NCBI RefSeq assembly: GCF_012489685.1
Contig: NC_080043.1
Coordinates: 33,127,987-33,191,986 of the forward strand
Reading direction: 5' to 3'
Length of the DNA stretch: 64,000 bases
Source of the DNA: Lotus japonicus
Taxonomy: Eukaryota > Streptophyta > Magnoliopsida > Fabales > Fabaceae
Shown here in pieces: positions 11,434 through 23,061 of this stretch. The notes below the pieces were generated by a model, which worked only from the letters and a program-made list of their open reading frames with translations, had not been told where the DNA came from and did no database searches. The position numbers and the translations under genes were made by a program. Each line of letters begins with the position of its first letter. The first letter of the stretch is position 1.

Positions 11434-12860
11434 CATTCAGGCTCTTCAAATGATACATGCAGCAAAAGGGATTAAGTTTGGTATTGTGGAGGTGGATGTT
11501 GGAAAGATAACAAGTGTTTGTCTTTGATTTAATTGTAAGTTTTGTTAACTGAAAGATATGAAGTGTTTGTCTTTGATTTAATTGTAAGTCTTGTTACAGT
11601 GAAAATGTAGAGCTATTACTTAGCTTATTAGTTAGGAATTAGTTAAAAACTTTTTAACTACATGTAACATATTTGTTAATCCTCTCCTAGGCTAGTTGCT
11701 TCGTATCAGTTATTCAGTTGGTGTTTCCTATTCAGTTAAGGCTTTCATTGTATCACAAGCTTCATTCTTCTGTGTTAGTCTCTCTTATGTCTAGAGGGAT
11801 ATGTGTGTAACAGATTTGTTAATCCTCACTTATTTTTTATGCGACTTGTATGTTTGCTAGAATTTTGTTGAGTGGCAGCAGCAAATATTGGGTCTATTGT
11901 GCCACTCGTACTTACATTGGTTAATATAGCTATAGTAAGAGAATTGGGTCTATTGATGAGATTTATCTTTTTTGCTGTTTTAATATACTCTCCCAGCTAC
12001 AAAAATTTAACCTGAGAATCTTGATTTAACATCAAATCAAAAAGAAAAAATGAGCTATAGTTTACTGGTTCATTTGTGCATATCACAATGGTTCTGTTAA
12101 TGTTCTTATAATGTCTAGAAATGCAGTTTTCATATTTTAGGTTCTGTTTTTCCCAAGTAGTCTTTTGCATATTTTATTCTTATCCTTGGTTGGCTCCCCC
12201 ACTTTGTAGGTTTGCACTGCTATAAGGATTGCTACTTTCTTTCTTCCTTGCTTGGCTCACCATTTCTCGGAATTTAATAGTTTGCCCTGAACTGCCTATT
12301 TATCGTTTGTGTAGTAATAAAGTTAAAATCACACACACACACACACACACACACACAGATATATATGGATCATAGTGTCCCAAAACTGATTTTCCAGCAG
12401 AGATTTAGAATTTGACACTGGTTGTGTAACCAGTAGTTGATTCACAACTGAATCAATTTGTAAACCCTAGTTCTTGTGTTCATCCCCAATTCAATAATTT
12501 ATACTCTATCTCTAGCTTAGAATATCAGTGATGCTGGGTTAGGAATTCCATTTCTGTTATCTTTTCCTGACTCAATCTTACAAGTGTTATCAATAACTAA
12601 CTCAAGTTAGTTAGGCAATTAGCATACAATTGAATACACCCTATTAGTTCACTATCTCCATGGTAACCATATAGCATTTAGATTGTCCACAATTCTATGT
12701 ATGATGACCAACCAATATAGGCATATAGTCCTTATGTCAAATAGTATGCACAAACTGCTCTGAAATATGTTATAGTTTCATGTACAAACATGTTTATTAT
12801 TACTTCATTTTCTAGTAATTATGACTTTGCCTTTTTTTTTTCCTAGACACGTGTTCGGCA
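11434..12860. other. AT-rich stretch after the copia insertion, probably intronic
   Basis: The first 80 bases continue the interrupted exon-like sequence. A short near-perfect duplication of about 45 bp (AAGTGTTTGTCTTTGATTT) stands at about 11510-11555 and 11560-11607. A (CA)n microsatellite lies at 12330-12357. No coding sequence is recognisable in the rest. Confidence 0.5.
12330..12357. repeat. (CA)n microsatellite
   Basis: Fourteen uninterrupted CA dinucleotides, followed by an ATAT tract. Confidence 0.97.
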
Positions 12861-12927
12861 CAAATGTTATCCAGGTCCTTTTTTTTCCCAAACATGTGTT
12901 CCCTTCATAAATATAGTTGGGGTGTTC

Positions 12928-13640
12928 TTGTGTACGATGTTTTGGTTGACAGCTTGACCTCTGTAGCCATAAGGTTGAAGGAGGAAACAAGTTCTCATGA
13001 GATAAATATCTTAGGTGTGCAGCAGTATTACAGGTACACATCTCCTAGGTAAATAAGATTTTAATATGTGCATTGTGTATATTTTTCTATTATGCTTCTT
13101 TAGTACAATCTGTTCTTACATCGTATTTTTTTAACATTCAGATTTGGGCACTGGAACACTTGGTATTGTCACCAAAGATATTCGCTGCCACTTGTGGGGT
13201 AAATACATTTCCTCGAGTCCTGGACTGGAATCCTCTTGTGACGTGGAAGATAAATTTGTCAAAACTGTTTAAAACTTGTTGCGTAAGAAATTTTAGGATT
13301 ATGTTGAAGCTTTATAGTTTATACTGTCATGTAAGAATTTTAAATTCCACTAGTTTGATATCGCCTTTTCACATTGATAGATATATGAAGATGTGGTTGT
13401 AACAAACGAAGACCTTCAGTATGATATTTTAAGGGAAGCCATGGAGAAGGCACCTAGTGGTTTTTGACATTGGTGTCCAATCTTTGTTGAGTCGAAAAAG
13501 GGCAAACGAGAACATGATTTTCTAATCGCATAGGTTAAGTTATTAGAGGATAGGATATCATTCCTTGAGATAGAACCACCTCCTTTGCTTGAATGGAAAA
13601 ACACCACCTCAACTAACATTTCGTGTCCATGTGTGTTGAA
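12928..13640 (+). pseudogene. Exon-like fragments of an unrecognised gene
   Basis: An open segment (VLVDSLTSVAIRLKEETSSH) ends at a donor-like site near 13032 (ATTACAG then GTACAC). A second segment after an acceptor-like site at 13140 reads GTGTLGIVTKDIRCHLWGKY. A third near 13384-13465 reads YEDVVVTNEDLQYDILREA, and 13535-13620 is open as well. Stops separate the pieces. I do not recognise a family. They may belong to the same gene as the sequence split at 5890/11434, or to an old transposon; the sequence alone does not decide. Confidence 0.3.
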
Positions 13641-13659
13641 TGTATGAATCATTATTGAA

Positions 13660-14007
13660 ATGTCAACAATCATTACAAAAATAGTTTATGGATTATTTCA
13701 ATATCTTAATGTATCATATGTAGCTGAATGTCTTTCTATACCACATGTTGATGATGGCACCGATGATGATCTGCCTGAGCAACCACGTTCAAACATGTAT
13801 ACGGATGATGTCACCGATGTTGAACTGCCTCACCAACCAGGTTCAAACAAGTACATTGATGATGGCACCGATGATAATCAGCCTGAGGAACCACGTTCAG
13901 ACATGTACATACGGCGAAAAAACCAACCCAGGAAACGCGTGGGAAGTTCTACATCCCACACACCGTTGACCACATTTAAGAGGAAAAACAAAAAGAATCA
14001 ACCCTAG
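13660..14007 (+). CDS. Small acidic-repeat protein or fragment, unrecognised
   Basis: A 115-codon frame. Residues 31-84 are three tandem 18-residue acidic repeats (consensus DDGTDDDLPEQPRSNMYT), encoded by three 54-bp units at 13750-13803, 13804-13857 and 13858-13911. A lysine/arginine-rich tail follows (RRKNQPRKRVG, then FKRKNKKNQP). An acidic repeat plus basic tail is common in nuclear or transposon-encoded plant proteins, but no domain is visible. It sits just upstream of a 'plant transposon protein' fragment, so it may be the tail of a transposon gene whose body has decayed. The start codon is uncertain. Confidence 0.4.
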   Translation: MSTIITKIVYGLFQYLNVSYVAECLSIPHVDDGTDDDLPEQPRSNMYTDDVTDVELPHQPGSNKYIDDGTDDNQPEEPRSDMYIRRKNQPRKRVGSSTSHTPLTTFKRKNKKNQP

Positions 14008-14477
14008 GAATTTTAAAACAATGGGAATTTTGTGAACCTAGTTGTATTGGTGCTTAAGGTGCTTAAGGTGTGTGTATTTTGTGAACCTAACTGTATTAGT
14101 GCTTTTCTGCTACAAAATTAGAGATTCAAAGTTAGAATTATCAAAACTCTAACCTTCATTTTGTGAATATTAAGAAAATGAATCATTTATTTTGTTTGTC
14201 TTATTATTGTTATTCACGATTTTTATTAAGGTGACATAAACATAGTTTGTGGTTACCATATTTATTGCCAGTGAATTATTGTGAAACCAAAAGAAATTCA
14301 AATAAAGGAATGACATGCACATTTTTGGAATGCATTACTTTTTATTTTATCAGTAAATGATCCACCATTTGGTGAATATTGTGAATATTAGTACAAAGAA
14401 AAATTTAATTTGTTTGTTGTTTTATATTATTTGGTGATATATCTGTACAATTTGGTAACCACATCAAAATGTAGTGG

Positions 14478-14822
14478 TTGTTTGTGAAAAATAAAGTAAA
14501 ATCGGAACAAAAAATCCATGAGGCGGGTTCGAACCAAGACCTCGAGAGAACTCAACAACAAAATCTCTCCTTTGCAGGCAAAGTCATTCACCTCCCGGTC
14601 ACTCGCATTATATGTCCAAGAACTGAGGATGTTGAGACTGTTACAAACATGTTTTTGTTTGTAATCTATTTAATTCTTAATGAGGATCAAATAAATATCA
14701 TCGACATCGCATACATGCATCTCATCTCAGCCGTCAGGAACCCCACGCAATCTATACCATTTGGTGATTCCATCTACCAAACGTGGTTACACGGTCATAC
14801 TTTACGATTACCATCTACATAG
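14478..14822 (+). pseudogene. 'Putative plant transposon protein' domain fragment, copy 1
   Basis: The frame encodes DLERTQQQNLSFAGKVIHL, ICPRTEDVETVTNM, LNEDQINIIDIAYMHLISAV and IPFGDSIYQTWLHGHTL, ending in a stop at 14820-14822. Pattern recognition places this in the poorly characterised family annotated as putative plant transposon protein, often found with Ulp1-type genes in legume genomes. The first 19 codons before the homology are not shared with the other copies, so the ATG is not trustworthy. Function unknown. Confidence 0.55.
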
Positions 14823-15277
14823 GCAGAAATTTATTGAGAACCAAGACCATGAGGTTATTTGCATAGTAACTAACCACTGATACACATATTTTATTTATAA
14901 CAACTTACCAAAATCATTTATATAATGTTTAGCTTAGAATGTTAACACTGTTCATCTTCTCATAAGTGCGTGTGACTCACCTGTGCTAACACGATCATTA
15001 CTCCTCCACTCATACCCGCTACATCTTCCAATAACTGTTGTGCCGCTTCCTCTTCTATAGGAGGCACCGTAACATTCACCCACCTTCACGCCCCCCCCCC
15101 CCCCCACTTTCAATCTGACTTCACACCCCTTCGGAACCCACCCCTTCACTGCACCATCCCGTCCAATATAAATCACTTGTATTTCCTCTGTTTTCCCACT
15201 ATATCCAGAAAATACCTTCTCCCTTTAGTTATCAACCACCCTCTTGACCTTCGTCCAACCCTTCCTAAAAATATCTT
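14535..15277 (+). mobile_element. Transposon-derived repeat, copy 1 (split by element A)
   Basis: The sequence from 14535 is closely repeated at 37537-38273. It carries the coding remnant described separately, an AT-rich spacer, a poly-C tract at about 15088-15107 and a pyrimidine-rich end. Copy 1 is cut at ATCTT (15273-15277) by element A and resumes at 37192. Confidence 0.75.
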
Positions 15278-15597
15278 TGGACTGGGTGAGACCCCCGGGT
15301 CCCTCGCCCAGGGAACCTGACCTCTGGCAGGGAACGCGCCATGACATTGGGCCATCCTTCCCGAGGCTCAACTGGCCCATTTATGCAGGTTAAAGGTGCC
15401 GCAACCCCAACCCCACTTCTATAATTAGGGGGAAATACCAATTGTAAAGGACTCTTAGCTCATTTGAATAATAATAGCATTGAAATTCAGTTACATTTTC
15501 TCTCTCTAAGCGGTTAGAGCTTCTCTCTCTAAGCATTCTCATCACTGTCCTCATACTTTGGGTACTACCTTCCCTCTCTATGTTCTAGCACGGAACA
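15278..15597 (+). repeat. 5' LTR of element A
   Basis: It begins TGGACTGGGTGAGACCCCCG and ends GCACGGAACA. The start is fixed by the 5-bp target duplication. A TATA-like motif is degraded here (ATAATTAGG near 15421) but is ATAAATAGG in the 3' copy. Confidence 0.93.
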
Positions 15598-15598
15598 T

Positions 15599-15620
15599 TT
15601 GGCGCCGTCTGTGGGGATCG
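15599..15620 (+). other. Primer binding site of element A
   Basis: TTGGCGCCGTCTGTGGGGA stands just inside the 5' LTR end, the usual position for tRNA priming. Its TGGCGCC start is shared with the primer sites of elements B, C and D. Confidence 0.8.
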
Positions 15621-15963
15621 GTAGATTTCGATTCCCGGACTACGTGGATCGTGATTCAGTGGAGTGAAGCTCGTTTTTCTGTGCGATTTATCTCTAGTTT
15701 TTCTTGATGGATCGTGATTTGATTCCCGCGCAATTCGCAATTTGATTTCGAGAAATTCAAGTTTCTGTGAAAACTGGTGTGATTCAGAGGCAAGTGGTTG
15801 AATTCCCCGTTCGTCAACAGAGCCTGATAGAGCCCTCTCGTCGACGACGAGGAAAGGAACCAGAGCGAAGTTACATTTCGTACCCGCGCACCGCGAGATT
15901 GGATAGACATCGTCGTGCAGAAGCACGTCGAGTGATAAGTGGCGACTTGAAGATGCAAAATGA

Positions 15964-17096
15964 GTGTTTACAGGAGCAGTTGAGTTACTATCACCTCCTG
16001 TAGTGGAATCAAGAGGAGGAGGAAGCTGCGGCAACGACCGAAACCAAGCCTTTCTCGGCGGCAGTACGAGAGGTGACTGTACCGGACGGCATGACGAGCC
16101 TCGTGTTGGAGGCGTACGACGGACAAACCAGTCCAAAGAATCATCTGTCTCGTTTTGAGGCGAAGATGGCAAAGTACACGGTTTCCGATGCTGTGAAATG
16201 CAGGATGTTTCCATTAACATTTCCGAGGCGCGACAAAGGAATGGTTCACGAATCTGCCTCCAAGATCCATAGCTAAGTTCCATGATTTCTCATCAAAATT
16301 CCTTGACCATTTCTCTGCAAGGACGGTCAAGGATCTGTTTGATACTCGGCAGGAGGAACGTGAAACCTTGGAACAATATGTAACACGATACAGTGCCATA
16401 TCCGCGAGGTTCGAGGAATTGCAGCCACACGTGTGCGTGTGCGCTTTCAAAGGCGGTTTGGCCCGGGGAGAATTTTATTGCGAGCTGAGTAGGAAACTGG
16501 CATGCTCAATGGTGGAAGTCCGCGCCCGAGCGCAGTACTACATCTTAAAAGAGGAAGTTGAAGCACACAAGAGGAAGGGCGAGCGAGCAGCAAAGGTAAC
16601 TCTGGCCAGGGAAATGGTACAGGACAAGGAAACGAGTTGCGAGCACGGGTTCGGACAAGCTAGTCGTTTCATAAAGAAGAAAAAAGGGAAATTACTCCGC
16701 CCGAGAATGGGGGATAGAACACACTGGTGCTCGCGCCGAGAAGCGAAGGTAAATAAGCGAACAAGGTCGTAGGGATGCTCAAACAAGGAGCTAGCAAAGT
16801 TACTTCTCGAGGCCGAAATCGAGGACATGAACAGAGTCGGCGAGCGCAGAAAGGACCCCAGAAGCGAGGCAGAGAGTCCGTTGAGGTGGTGTGAGTACCA
16901 CAACTTAGAGGGTCATAACACCACCGACTGCTTCATGCTGAAGGGTCAAATCAGACGGTTGATTGGGCCGAGACGTTCGCAAGCGTCAAAGGGAAAGAAA
17001 TTTGAAGAGGTTGACAGCGGCGAGGGCGAAGGAGCGGTTGAAGCAACGAACACAATCGCTGGAGGTTTCGAAGTTTGCAACGACGTATACGTATGA
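15964..17096 (+). pseudogene. Element A gag, frameshifted
   Basis: Gag motifs are spread over several frames: LVLEAYDGQTSPKNHLSRF and MAKYTVSDAVKCRMFP from about 16088. A frame change near 16222 follows, then EWFTNLPPRSIAKFHDFSSKF, TRQEERETLEQYVTRY (16350-16390) and KGGLARGEFYCELSR. After a further frame change comes the Tat-type zinc-binding-like motif WCEYHNLEGHNTTDC (about 16887-16931). This is the same gag family as those of B and D, with diagnostic WCE[FY]H..H..[DS]C. Not translatable as one protein. Confidence 0.8.
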
Positions 17097-17511
17097 TCCG
17101 GTAGTGGTAATGGTAAGAATAAAAGGTTTCAATGTACAGAGGGTGCTTTTAGACCAGGGCAGCTCGGCGGATATAATCTATGAGGACGCATTCAGACAGA
17201 TGGGGCTGACGGACAAGGATTTAAAGCCATACGAGGGAAGTTTGGTAGGTTTCTCCGGAAAACAAGTTCAGGTACGTGGCTACGTAGAGTTGGATACAGT
17301 TTTCGGAGTGGGCGAGGATGCCGAGCTCTTGAGGATAAAATATCTGGTCCTACAAGTCGTGGCAGCTTATAATGTCATCATAGGTCGAGGTACCTTAAAT
17401 CGCCTCCATGCAATGATATCTACGGCCCACCTTGCGGTAAAATACCCCCATACTTTGCGGGAGGATAGGAAAATTGGCAGTAGACCAAAAAGGGGCGAGG
17501 AAGTGCCATAG
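16963..17511 (+). pseudogene. Element A aspartic protease
   Basis: From about 17085 the frame reads YTYDPVVVMVRIKGFNVQRV, then the active-site motif LLDQGSSADIIYEDAF, FSGKQVQVRGYVELD and YNVIIGRGTLNRL, which is the pepsin-like protease of Ty3/gypsy polyproteins. The first 40 codons overlap the end of gag in another frame. Downstream the frame stops before RT. Confidence 0.8.
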
Positions 17512-17608
17512 CCATTGCCTCAACCTGTATGGCAGAAAATGAGCTGGCGATGGGCACAGGTGCCACGATATTGGGAAGTCTGAAGGCGATGAAGGCGATA
17601 AAGAACGT

Positions 17609-18124
17609 TTGGGAGCGCAAAGCCAGAGCAACGGCGATGAAAGGAAGGGGAGGAATCAGGGCGAAGAATCTCGTAGGATAAGAGAAAGCAAGCGCTACGC
17701 TCAAAAAGATAATGAGTGGTATAACGAGGACGGGGACGTGAACGCTACCAGTAGAGGAATATTGGCAATCGAGCCCAGACTCACCAAGGACCAAGAACAA
17801 CGCTTGAGTGGACTTGTAGAAGAGAACGTTGACCTCTTCAATTGGGGGAAAAGAGGAACTGTTTGTGGGGGGCCGCCTGCATTTGCTTGGCCCCCTCGGA
17901 AGGCAAGAAAGGGAGAAACTCATCGCCAAACCATGAATGAAGGAAAGGAAAGAGCACAAGGAAGGGGTAACAACAGGGAGGCCGAGCAACAAAGAGATGA
18001 GAACAGAAGACCAACGAAGTCAGCTCGGCCCGCCATTCGCGAGGAAGGGCAGGGACAGATCCCTCGCCACGACAGAGAAGGCAAAGAGGGCGACAAAGAC
18101 AGGATGCTGGGAGTAATACTCTGA
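17609..18124 (+). pseudogene. Element A: protease-RT linker and degenerate Arg/Glu-rich remnant
   Basis: Codons around 17770-17850 (EPRLTKDQEQRLSGLVEENVDLFNW) match the linker that precedes RT in B and D (LLLENLDVFAW, LLSENMDLFAW). Instead of RT the frame continues as a low-complexity Arg/Glu/Gly-rich sequence to a stop at 18122-18124. The whole RT-RNase H-integrase part is therefore deleted or replaced. Confidence 0.6.
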
Positions 18125-18687
18125 TTGAAAAGCAAGGACCAAAATAAAGATGCACTCTTTTTCTCCGACACGGGAGTTTTTTAATGAGGCATCCCTCGAT
18201 GTACAAAAAATCTTTTACAAATGAAATACAAAAAGGATATTCTTAGCAATACTCATAACTATCGAAATGAGACGGCAGCCTGGTGGGAAAAATTCCCTGA
18301 AGGTGGTGATCCCAACACGACCTTGATGTCTGGGGATCGCTCCGGAAAGTCCGGCGCTGACCGTAGCCCCTGCAGGCGACGTGTGCGGATGACCTTCCCG
18401 CCGCCACCCGTTGGCGATGTGCGCGAATAAGCTCTTTATCCAAAGAACCTCCCCGAGATATGGGCGAGTCGAGTCTTCACGGAACGCGGGAAGCATTTTT
18501 AACTAGGCCAAAAGTCTCGGGTAAACTCATATGGCCATTGGGCCCCGAGCAACTGTAAGTCCCCACCTAATAAGGCTGGAGGGGCCGCACCTGCTCTTAC
18601 GGGAAATATTGGTGCGAACAAAAGCCTCGTTAAAATACCGAGCGAAAGTCCTAGTTACACGTAGCACACTCTCAAAAAATTACTCAT
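18125..18687 (+). other. Element A untranslated region left of the B insertion
   Basis: Non-coding sequence of element A. It ends in CTCAT (18683-18687), the candidate target duplication of element B; A resumes at 31099. No domain or strong repeat was seen. Confidence 0.6.
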
Positions 18688-19180
18688 TGTACCGTCATGG
18701 ACTCTAAACTAGATGGTCAGGTTCCTACCGGAAGGTCAGACTGCCCTGCGGAGTTTGGGCTGGACAGGTGAAGTATGGGCTTACATACTAGAAGATTAAT
18801 GTGAAAGCCCACTACATTACGAAGACATCCAACCGTTGATAAGGAGGCAACCCGACCGTTGATCACACACTTGGTCAAAGGTCATGACTGTCGCTGACCA
18901 ACACTTTCTGGCACCAAGTCAGCCGACCAGGTAATGAAGGGCTTCCTTGACGGACGGGATTGATTCGCAAGTCAACCGACACAGTAGTCATTACACCCCA
19001 TTTACGGACATGACCGGTCAAATTGTAATGAATACATTTATTAGGGTTCAGAGGTCGGCCTGTTATAAAAGGAAGACCTCCCCCTCCTATGTAGAGCATC
19101 TTCTACACACTGAATAATACTCTGTACGTTTCTCTTAGTCTTTTATGTTTTCGACCCCTCTAGAAACCCTTGTCGGAACA
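18688..19180 (+). repeat. 5' LTR of element B
   Basis: TGTACCGTCATGG..TGTCGGAACA, 493 bp, the same length as both LTRs of element C but with several fixed differences. A TATAAAA box is at 19074-19080. It is followed by the primer site TTGGCGCCCACCGTGGGG at 19181. Confidence 0.95.
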
Positions 19181-19200
19181 TTGGCGCCCACCGTGGGGCC
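19181..19200 (+). other. Primer binding site of element B
   Basis: TTGGCGCCCACCGTGGGG directly follows the LTR end. The identical site is present in C (27504) and D (59261). Confidence 0.85.
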
Positions 19201-19260
19201 TCGGTAAAACTCTTTCCGAGTCCTCAAGGAACATTGACATTTTTCTCAATATTGACTAGC

Positions 19261-20694
19261 ATGGTGGAAACTAGATCTCAGGGAAATGGTTTGAATGGTC
19301 TAACTCCTTCAACGGAGGAGACCATGATCACATTGATGGCCCAGATGCAGCAGCAAAACCAGGCGATGCAAGCTCAGATGGCCGGAATGAAAGAGCTTCG
19401 TCAACAAAACCAAACCCTGTAGGCTCAGGTACAGGATCTCACAAGAAATCGTAGGAGGTAGGCGGATCCTATCCAGACAGCACCAGAGTTTTAGCCTTTC
19501 TCTGAGGCCATAACCGTTGTCGAGATTCCGGAAAACTTAAGGACCTTGGTTCTTGATTCCTATGATGGCACAACAGACCCTAGGGAGCACCTCGTTGTTT
19601 TCAACACAAAGATGTTGATAAACGGTGCAACCGAACAACTGAAGTGTAAGCTATTTCCGGGAACCTTAAAGAAGGGAGCCCTGACATGGTTTTCCAGCCT
19701 TCCACCCAGATCTGTAGTCACATTCAATGACTTCTCCCAACGTTTCCTGTCACAGTTCTCGGCCCAGCAGGCTGACCAGATCACCTCTGCCAGCCTTTTC
19801 AACATCCGTCAAAGGTCAGGTGAAACGTTGAAAAATTACCTATTTAGGTTCACTAATGTTTTCATGCAGGCCATAAATAAGGATCCTGCGATCTGCGCCA
19901 AAGCGTTTGAAAACGGCTTATCCGCTGGGCCGTTCAACGAGGACCTTTCTGTTGATCATGCCATGTCGCTCGATGAGATCCGGTGTCGAGCTGCACCCTT
20001 CATCATAAAAGAGGAGAGCAGTCGGCAAAAGGCAGCTCGAGATGAGGAAGAAAGAGATCGTCATCTAGGGAGGAAAGGCAAGGCAGCCGAGGCGACCATT
20101 GATCGGGGACGTCGAATGAACAGCGTCGGAAGAGACCGCAATAAAATTGGTAGGCACAACATCAACGCCGTAATGAGTAACGCGTGGACCAGGCAGAAGG
20201 AAGAGCGGTTCACTCCTTTGAAGGCATCACGTAGCCAAATCTTGATGGAAGTAGCCCGTACCAAGCCAAATTTATTTAAATTTCCATTTCCCGCTAACAC
20301 TTCCAGGAATGCAGACAAGTCTTCTCCATGGTGTGAGTTCCATAAGTGCCCCGGACATGAAACCGACAGTTGTATTAGCCTGTGCAACCAGATCGAGCAG
20401 CTAGTGCAAGATGGCCAACTCAAGCAATATGTCCAACGGGGAAGAAGCAGAAGCCGGAGTCGCAGCCCAAACAGAGCAAAGGAACCCAAGACAGGCACTG
20501 AAGAGAAGCCTACAACGGATACTGCCGCTTCCCTATTACTGCGGAAGTCGCGCGGTCATCTCAATTGCATATCCGGAGGATTTACTGGCGGAGGATCGAC
20601 TAGCTCTTCCAGAAGAAGGTATGCTCGTTCTGCCAAACAAATAGAGTCCATCAACTCTCTGGCAATGAGGGTCAGACACCTCGGTAGGCCCTAG
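19261..20694 (+). pseudogene. Element B gag
   Basis: The ATG is at 19261. The N-terminal part is glutamine-rich coiled-coil-like (MAQMQQQNQAMQAQM). The gag core follows (LVLDSYDGTTDPREHLVVF, LTWFSSLPPRSV, IRQRSGETLKNYLFRF) and the zinc-binding-like WCEFHKCPGHETDSC near residue 358 of the frame. A serine/arginine-rich segment (RGRSRSRSRSPNR) comes next. Four in-frame stops interrupt it, at 19420, 19459, 19492 and 20692. Several are TAG where CAG or CGA would fit, as expected from C-to-T decay. Confidence 0.85.
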
Positions 20695-21489
20695 ATTACC
20701 TTCGGAGATGAAGATTATGAAGGGATTGCGCCGCATGAGGATGATCCAATGGTTGTGCGACTCAGGATAGCCGATTATGACGTTAGAAGGGTGCTGATTG
20801 ATCAAGGCAGCTCAGCAGACGTTATCTATGATGATGCGTTTGAGCGGTTGGGACTACGAGATGGCCAGCTAAAACCCTTCAAAGGATCACTTGTGGGCTT
20901 CTCGAATGAAGAGGTGCTGGTTAGGGGCTATCTTGAGCTTGACATCATCATCGGCGAAGGCCAATCTGCCATTGTACTTCCGGTAAAATTTCTAGTAATT
21001 TCAAGTATTTCATCCTATAACATCATAATTGGCAGGTCAACTCTGAATCGTATCGGTGCGGCAGTCTCAACCGAGCACTTGACCATGAAGTACATTGTAG
21101 ACCATAACCGCGTTGGAGTAATCAAAGCAGACCAAGACACTACACGAGAATGCTATAAGGATAGTTTGGAAGCTTCTAAAAAATGCGGAGTCAAAGCCAA
21201 AGAAACTTACAGCTGCAGTATTGCGGAGGCCGACCCTACTGACGGCTTTATAGACCCAAGGGACGATGCACCGGAGAGAAGGCCACAACCAGTGGAAGAG
21301 CTCCGAACTATAACGGTGGATGAACGATTGGGAAGAAAGTTGAAGGTCGGGACAAGTCTCAGCCTAGAGGGTATCCAGGCAATCATCAAGTTGCTTTTAG
21401 AGAACCTGGATGTCTTTGCGTGGGTCTTATCTGATATACCAGGTATGGATCCGAACTTCATCTGTCACAAATTATCGGTGGACCCATAA
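20695..21489 (+). pseudogene. Element B aspartic protease
   Basis: Same frame as gag, after the stop at 20692. It starts ITFGDEDYEGIAPHEDDPM and has the active-site motif VLIDQGSSADVIYDDAF, then VRGYLELDIIIGEG and YNIIIGRSTLNRIG. It ends with the linker LLLENLDVFAW..IPGMDPNFICH and a TAA at 21487-21489. Motif residues are intact apart from the stops. Confidence 0.85.
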
Positions 21490-22863
21490 GCGTCTCCAGT
21501 AGCACAAAGGAAGAGGAAGATGGGCGACGAGAAGAGAAAGGCAATCCATGAGGAGACAGCAAAGCTCTTGAAAGCGGGTTTCGTCAGAGAAATCGAGTAT
21601 CCCACTTGATTGGCCAACGTGGTAATGGTAAAAAAATCAAATGGAAAATGGAGGATGTGCACAGATTATACCGACCTCAAAAAACACTGCCCAAAAGACT
21701 CTTATCCACTGCCTAACATCGACAGGCTAGTTGACAGCGTGTCTGGCTACCCTGCTTTAAGCTTCATGGATGCTTATTCGGGATACAATCAGATTCCTAT
21801 GTACCAACCAGATGAAGGGAAGACAACTTTCATGACTGATCGATCTAACCTTTGTTATAAGTCTATGCCATTTGGTCTTAAAAATACAGGTGCAACATAC
21901 CAAAGACTGATGGACAAGGTGTTTGCTGCACAGATAGGAAGGAACATCGAGATTTATGTGGACGATATGGTTGTTAAATCAACCTCGGAAGAAGCTCATC
22001 TAGCTGACTTGACGGAGGTGTTCCAAGAGATTCGTGGTAGAAACCTGAAGCTTAATCCTGAAAAGTGTGCGTTTGGAGTCCAAAGTCACAAATTCCTCGG
22101 CTTCATGCTGACAAACAGAGGAATCGAGGCCAATCCAGACAAGTGTCAAGCAATCATGGACATGCGAAGCCCATCATCAGTCAAAGAGGTGCAAAAGTTA
22201 GCTGGAAGAGTAGCGGCACTTGGTCGTTTCATGTCAAAATCCGCAGATCGGTCCCGATCTCTCTTCAACCTCTTGAAAAAGGTAGAAAGGTTCGAGTGGA
22301 CTGATGAGTGTGAGGCAGCTTTTCAAGACTTGAAAAATTTCCTGACAACACCACCCGTACTAGTAAAGCCGACCCAGGGTAAACCTTTGCTTTTGTATTT
22401 GTCTGTAAATGATTTTTCTATGAGTGCAGTCTTGGTCCAGGAGAAGGAAAAGAACCATAAGCCTGTATATTTCGTCAGCCGATCGCTTCAAGGTCCTGAA
22501 GCTAGATACCAAAAAATTGAAAAGGTGGCTTTAGCCCTTATAACAGCGTCCAGGAAGCTCAGACCGTACTTCCAGAGTCATCAGGTAATCGTGAGAACCG
22601 ATCAGCCCGTTAAGCAAGTGCTGCAGAAGCTTGACTTAGCCGGACGAATGGTATCTTGGTCAGTTGAGCTGTCAGAGTATGGCATCCAATATGAGCCTCG
22701 TGGACCCATCAAAGCTCAGTTTCTCTCTGATTTTGTTGCTGAGCTTACTCCTGATGACAACAACAACCCCCCCTCCCCCGAGTTTCCATGGATGCTTTCG
22801 ATAGATGGCTCTTCCAACCTTAAAGGTAGCGGCGCAGGTACCTACGTTTATTTGCAGGTATGA
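21490..22863 (+). pseudogene. Element B reverse transcriptase and RNase H
   Basis: RT begins RKRKMGDEKR. A TGA at 21607 stands where the conserved Trp of TWLANVV belongs. Then come WRMCTDYTDLKKHCPKD, YPLPNIDRLVD, FMDAYSGYNQI, MPFGLKNTGATYQRLMD and the catalytic YVDDMVV. The first RNase H follows (LLLYLSVNDFSMSAVL, YFVSRSLQGPE, VRTDQPVKQVL). A second, archaeal-type RNase H, typical of Tat elements, begins WMLSIDGSSNLKGSGAGTY but is cut off. Most of it is deleted up to VPREQNVRADLLAKLA at about 22889-22940. Confidence 0.88.
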
Positions 22864-23061
22864 AGAGCGCGTTCTCAAAACTAAAGGTAGATTGTTCCAC
22901 GCGAGCAGAATGTTAGGGCAGACCTGCTAGCAAAGCTGGCCAGTACAAAGCGACCTGGTAACAACCGGTCAGTCATACAGGAAACTATCAAACGCCCAAG
23001 CATAGATGTAGAAGCGACCCTACAAATTGTTGCAGCTCGCGAGGACTGGCGCCGACCGATT

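Noticed and set aside
14522..14536. GCGGGTTCGAACCAAG, resembling the T arm of a tRNA gene
   Set aside because: No A box, acceptor stem or anticodon arm is present upstream. It lies at the edge of a repeat copy.
15088..15107. Poly-C tracts here, at 38088-38102, and the G-run at 42971 as regulatory quadruplexes
   Set aside because: The first two are the same repeat in two copies, and a single homopolymer run is more simply explained by slippage.
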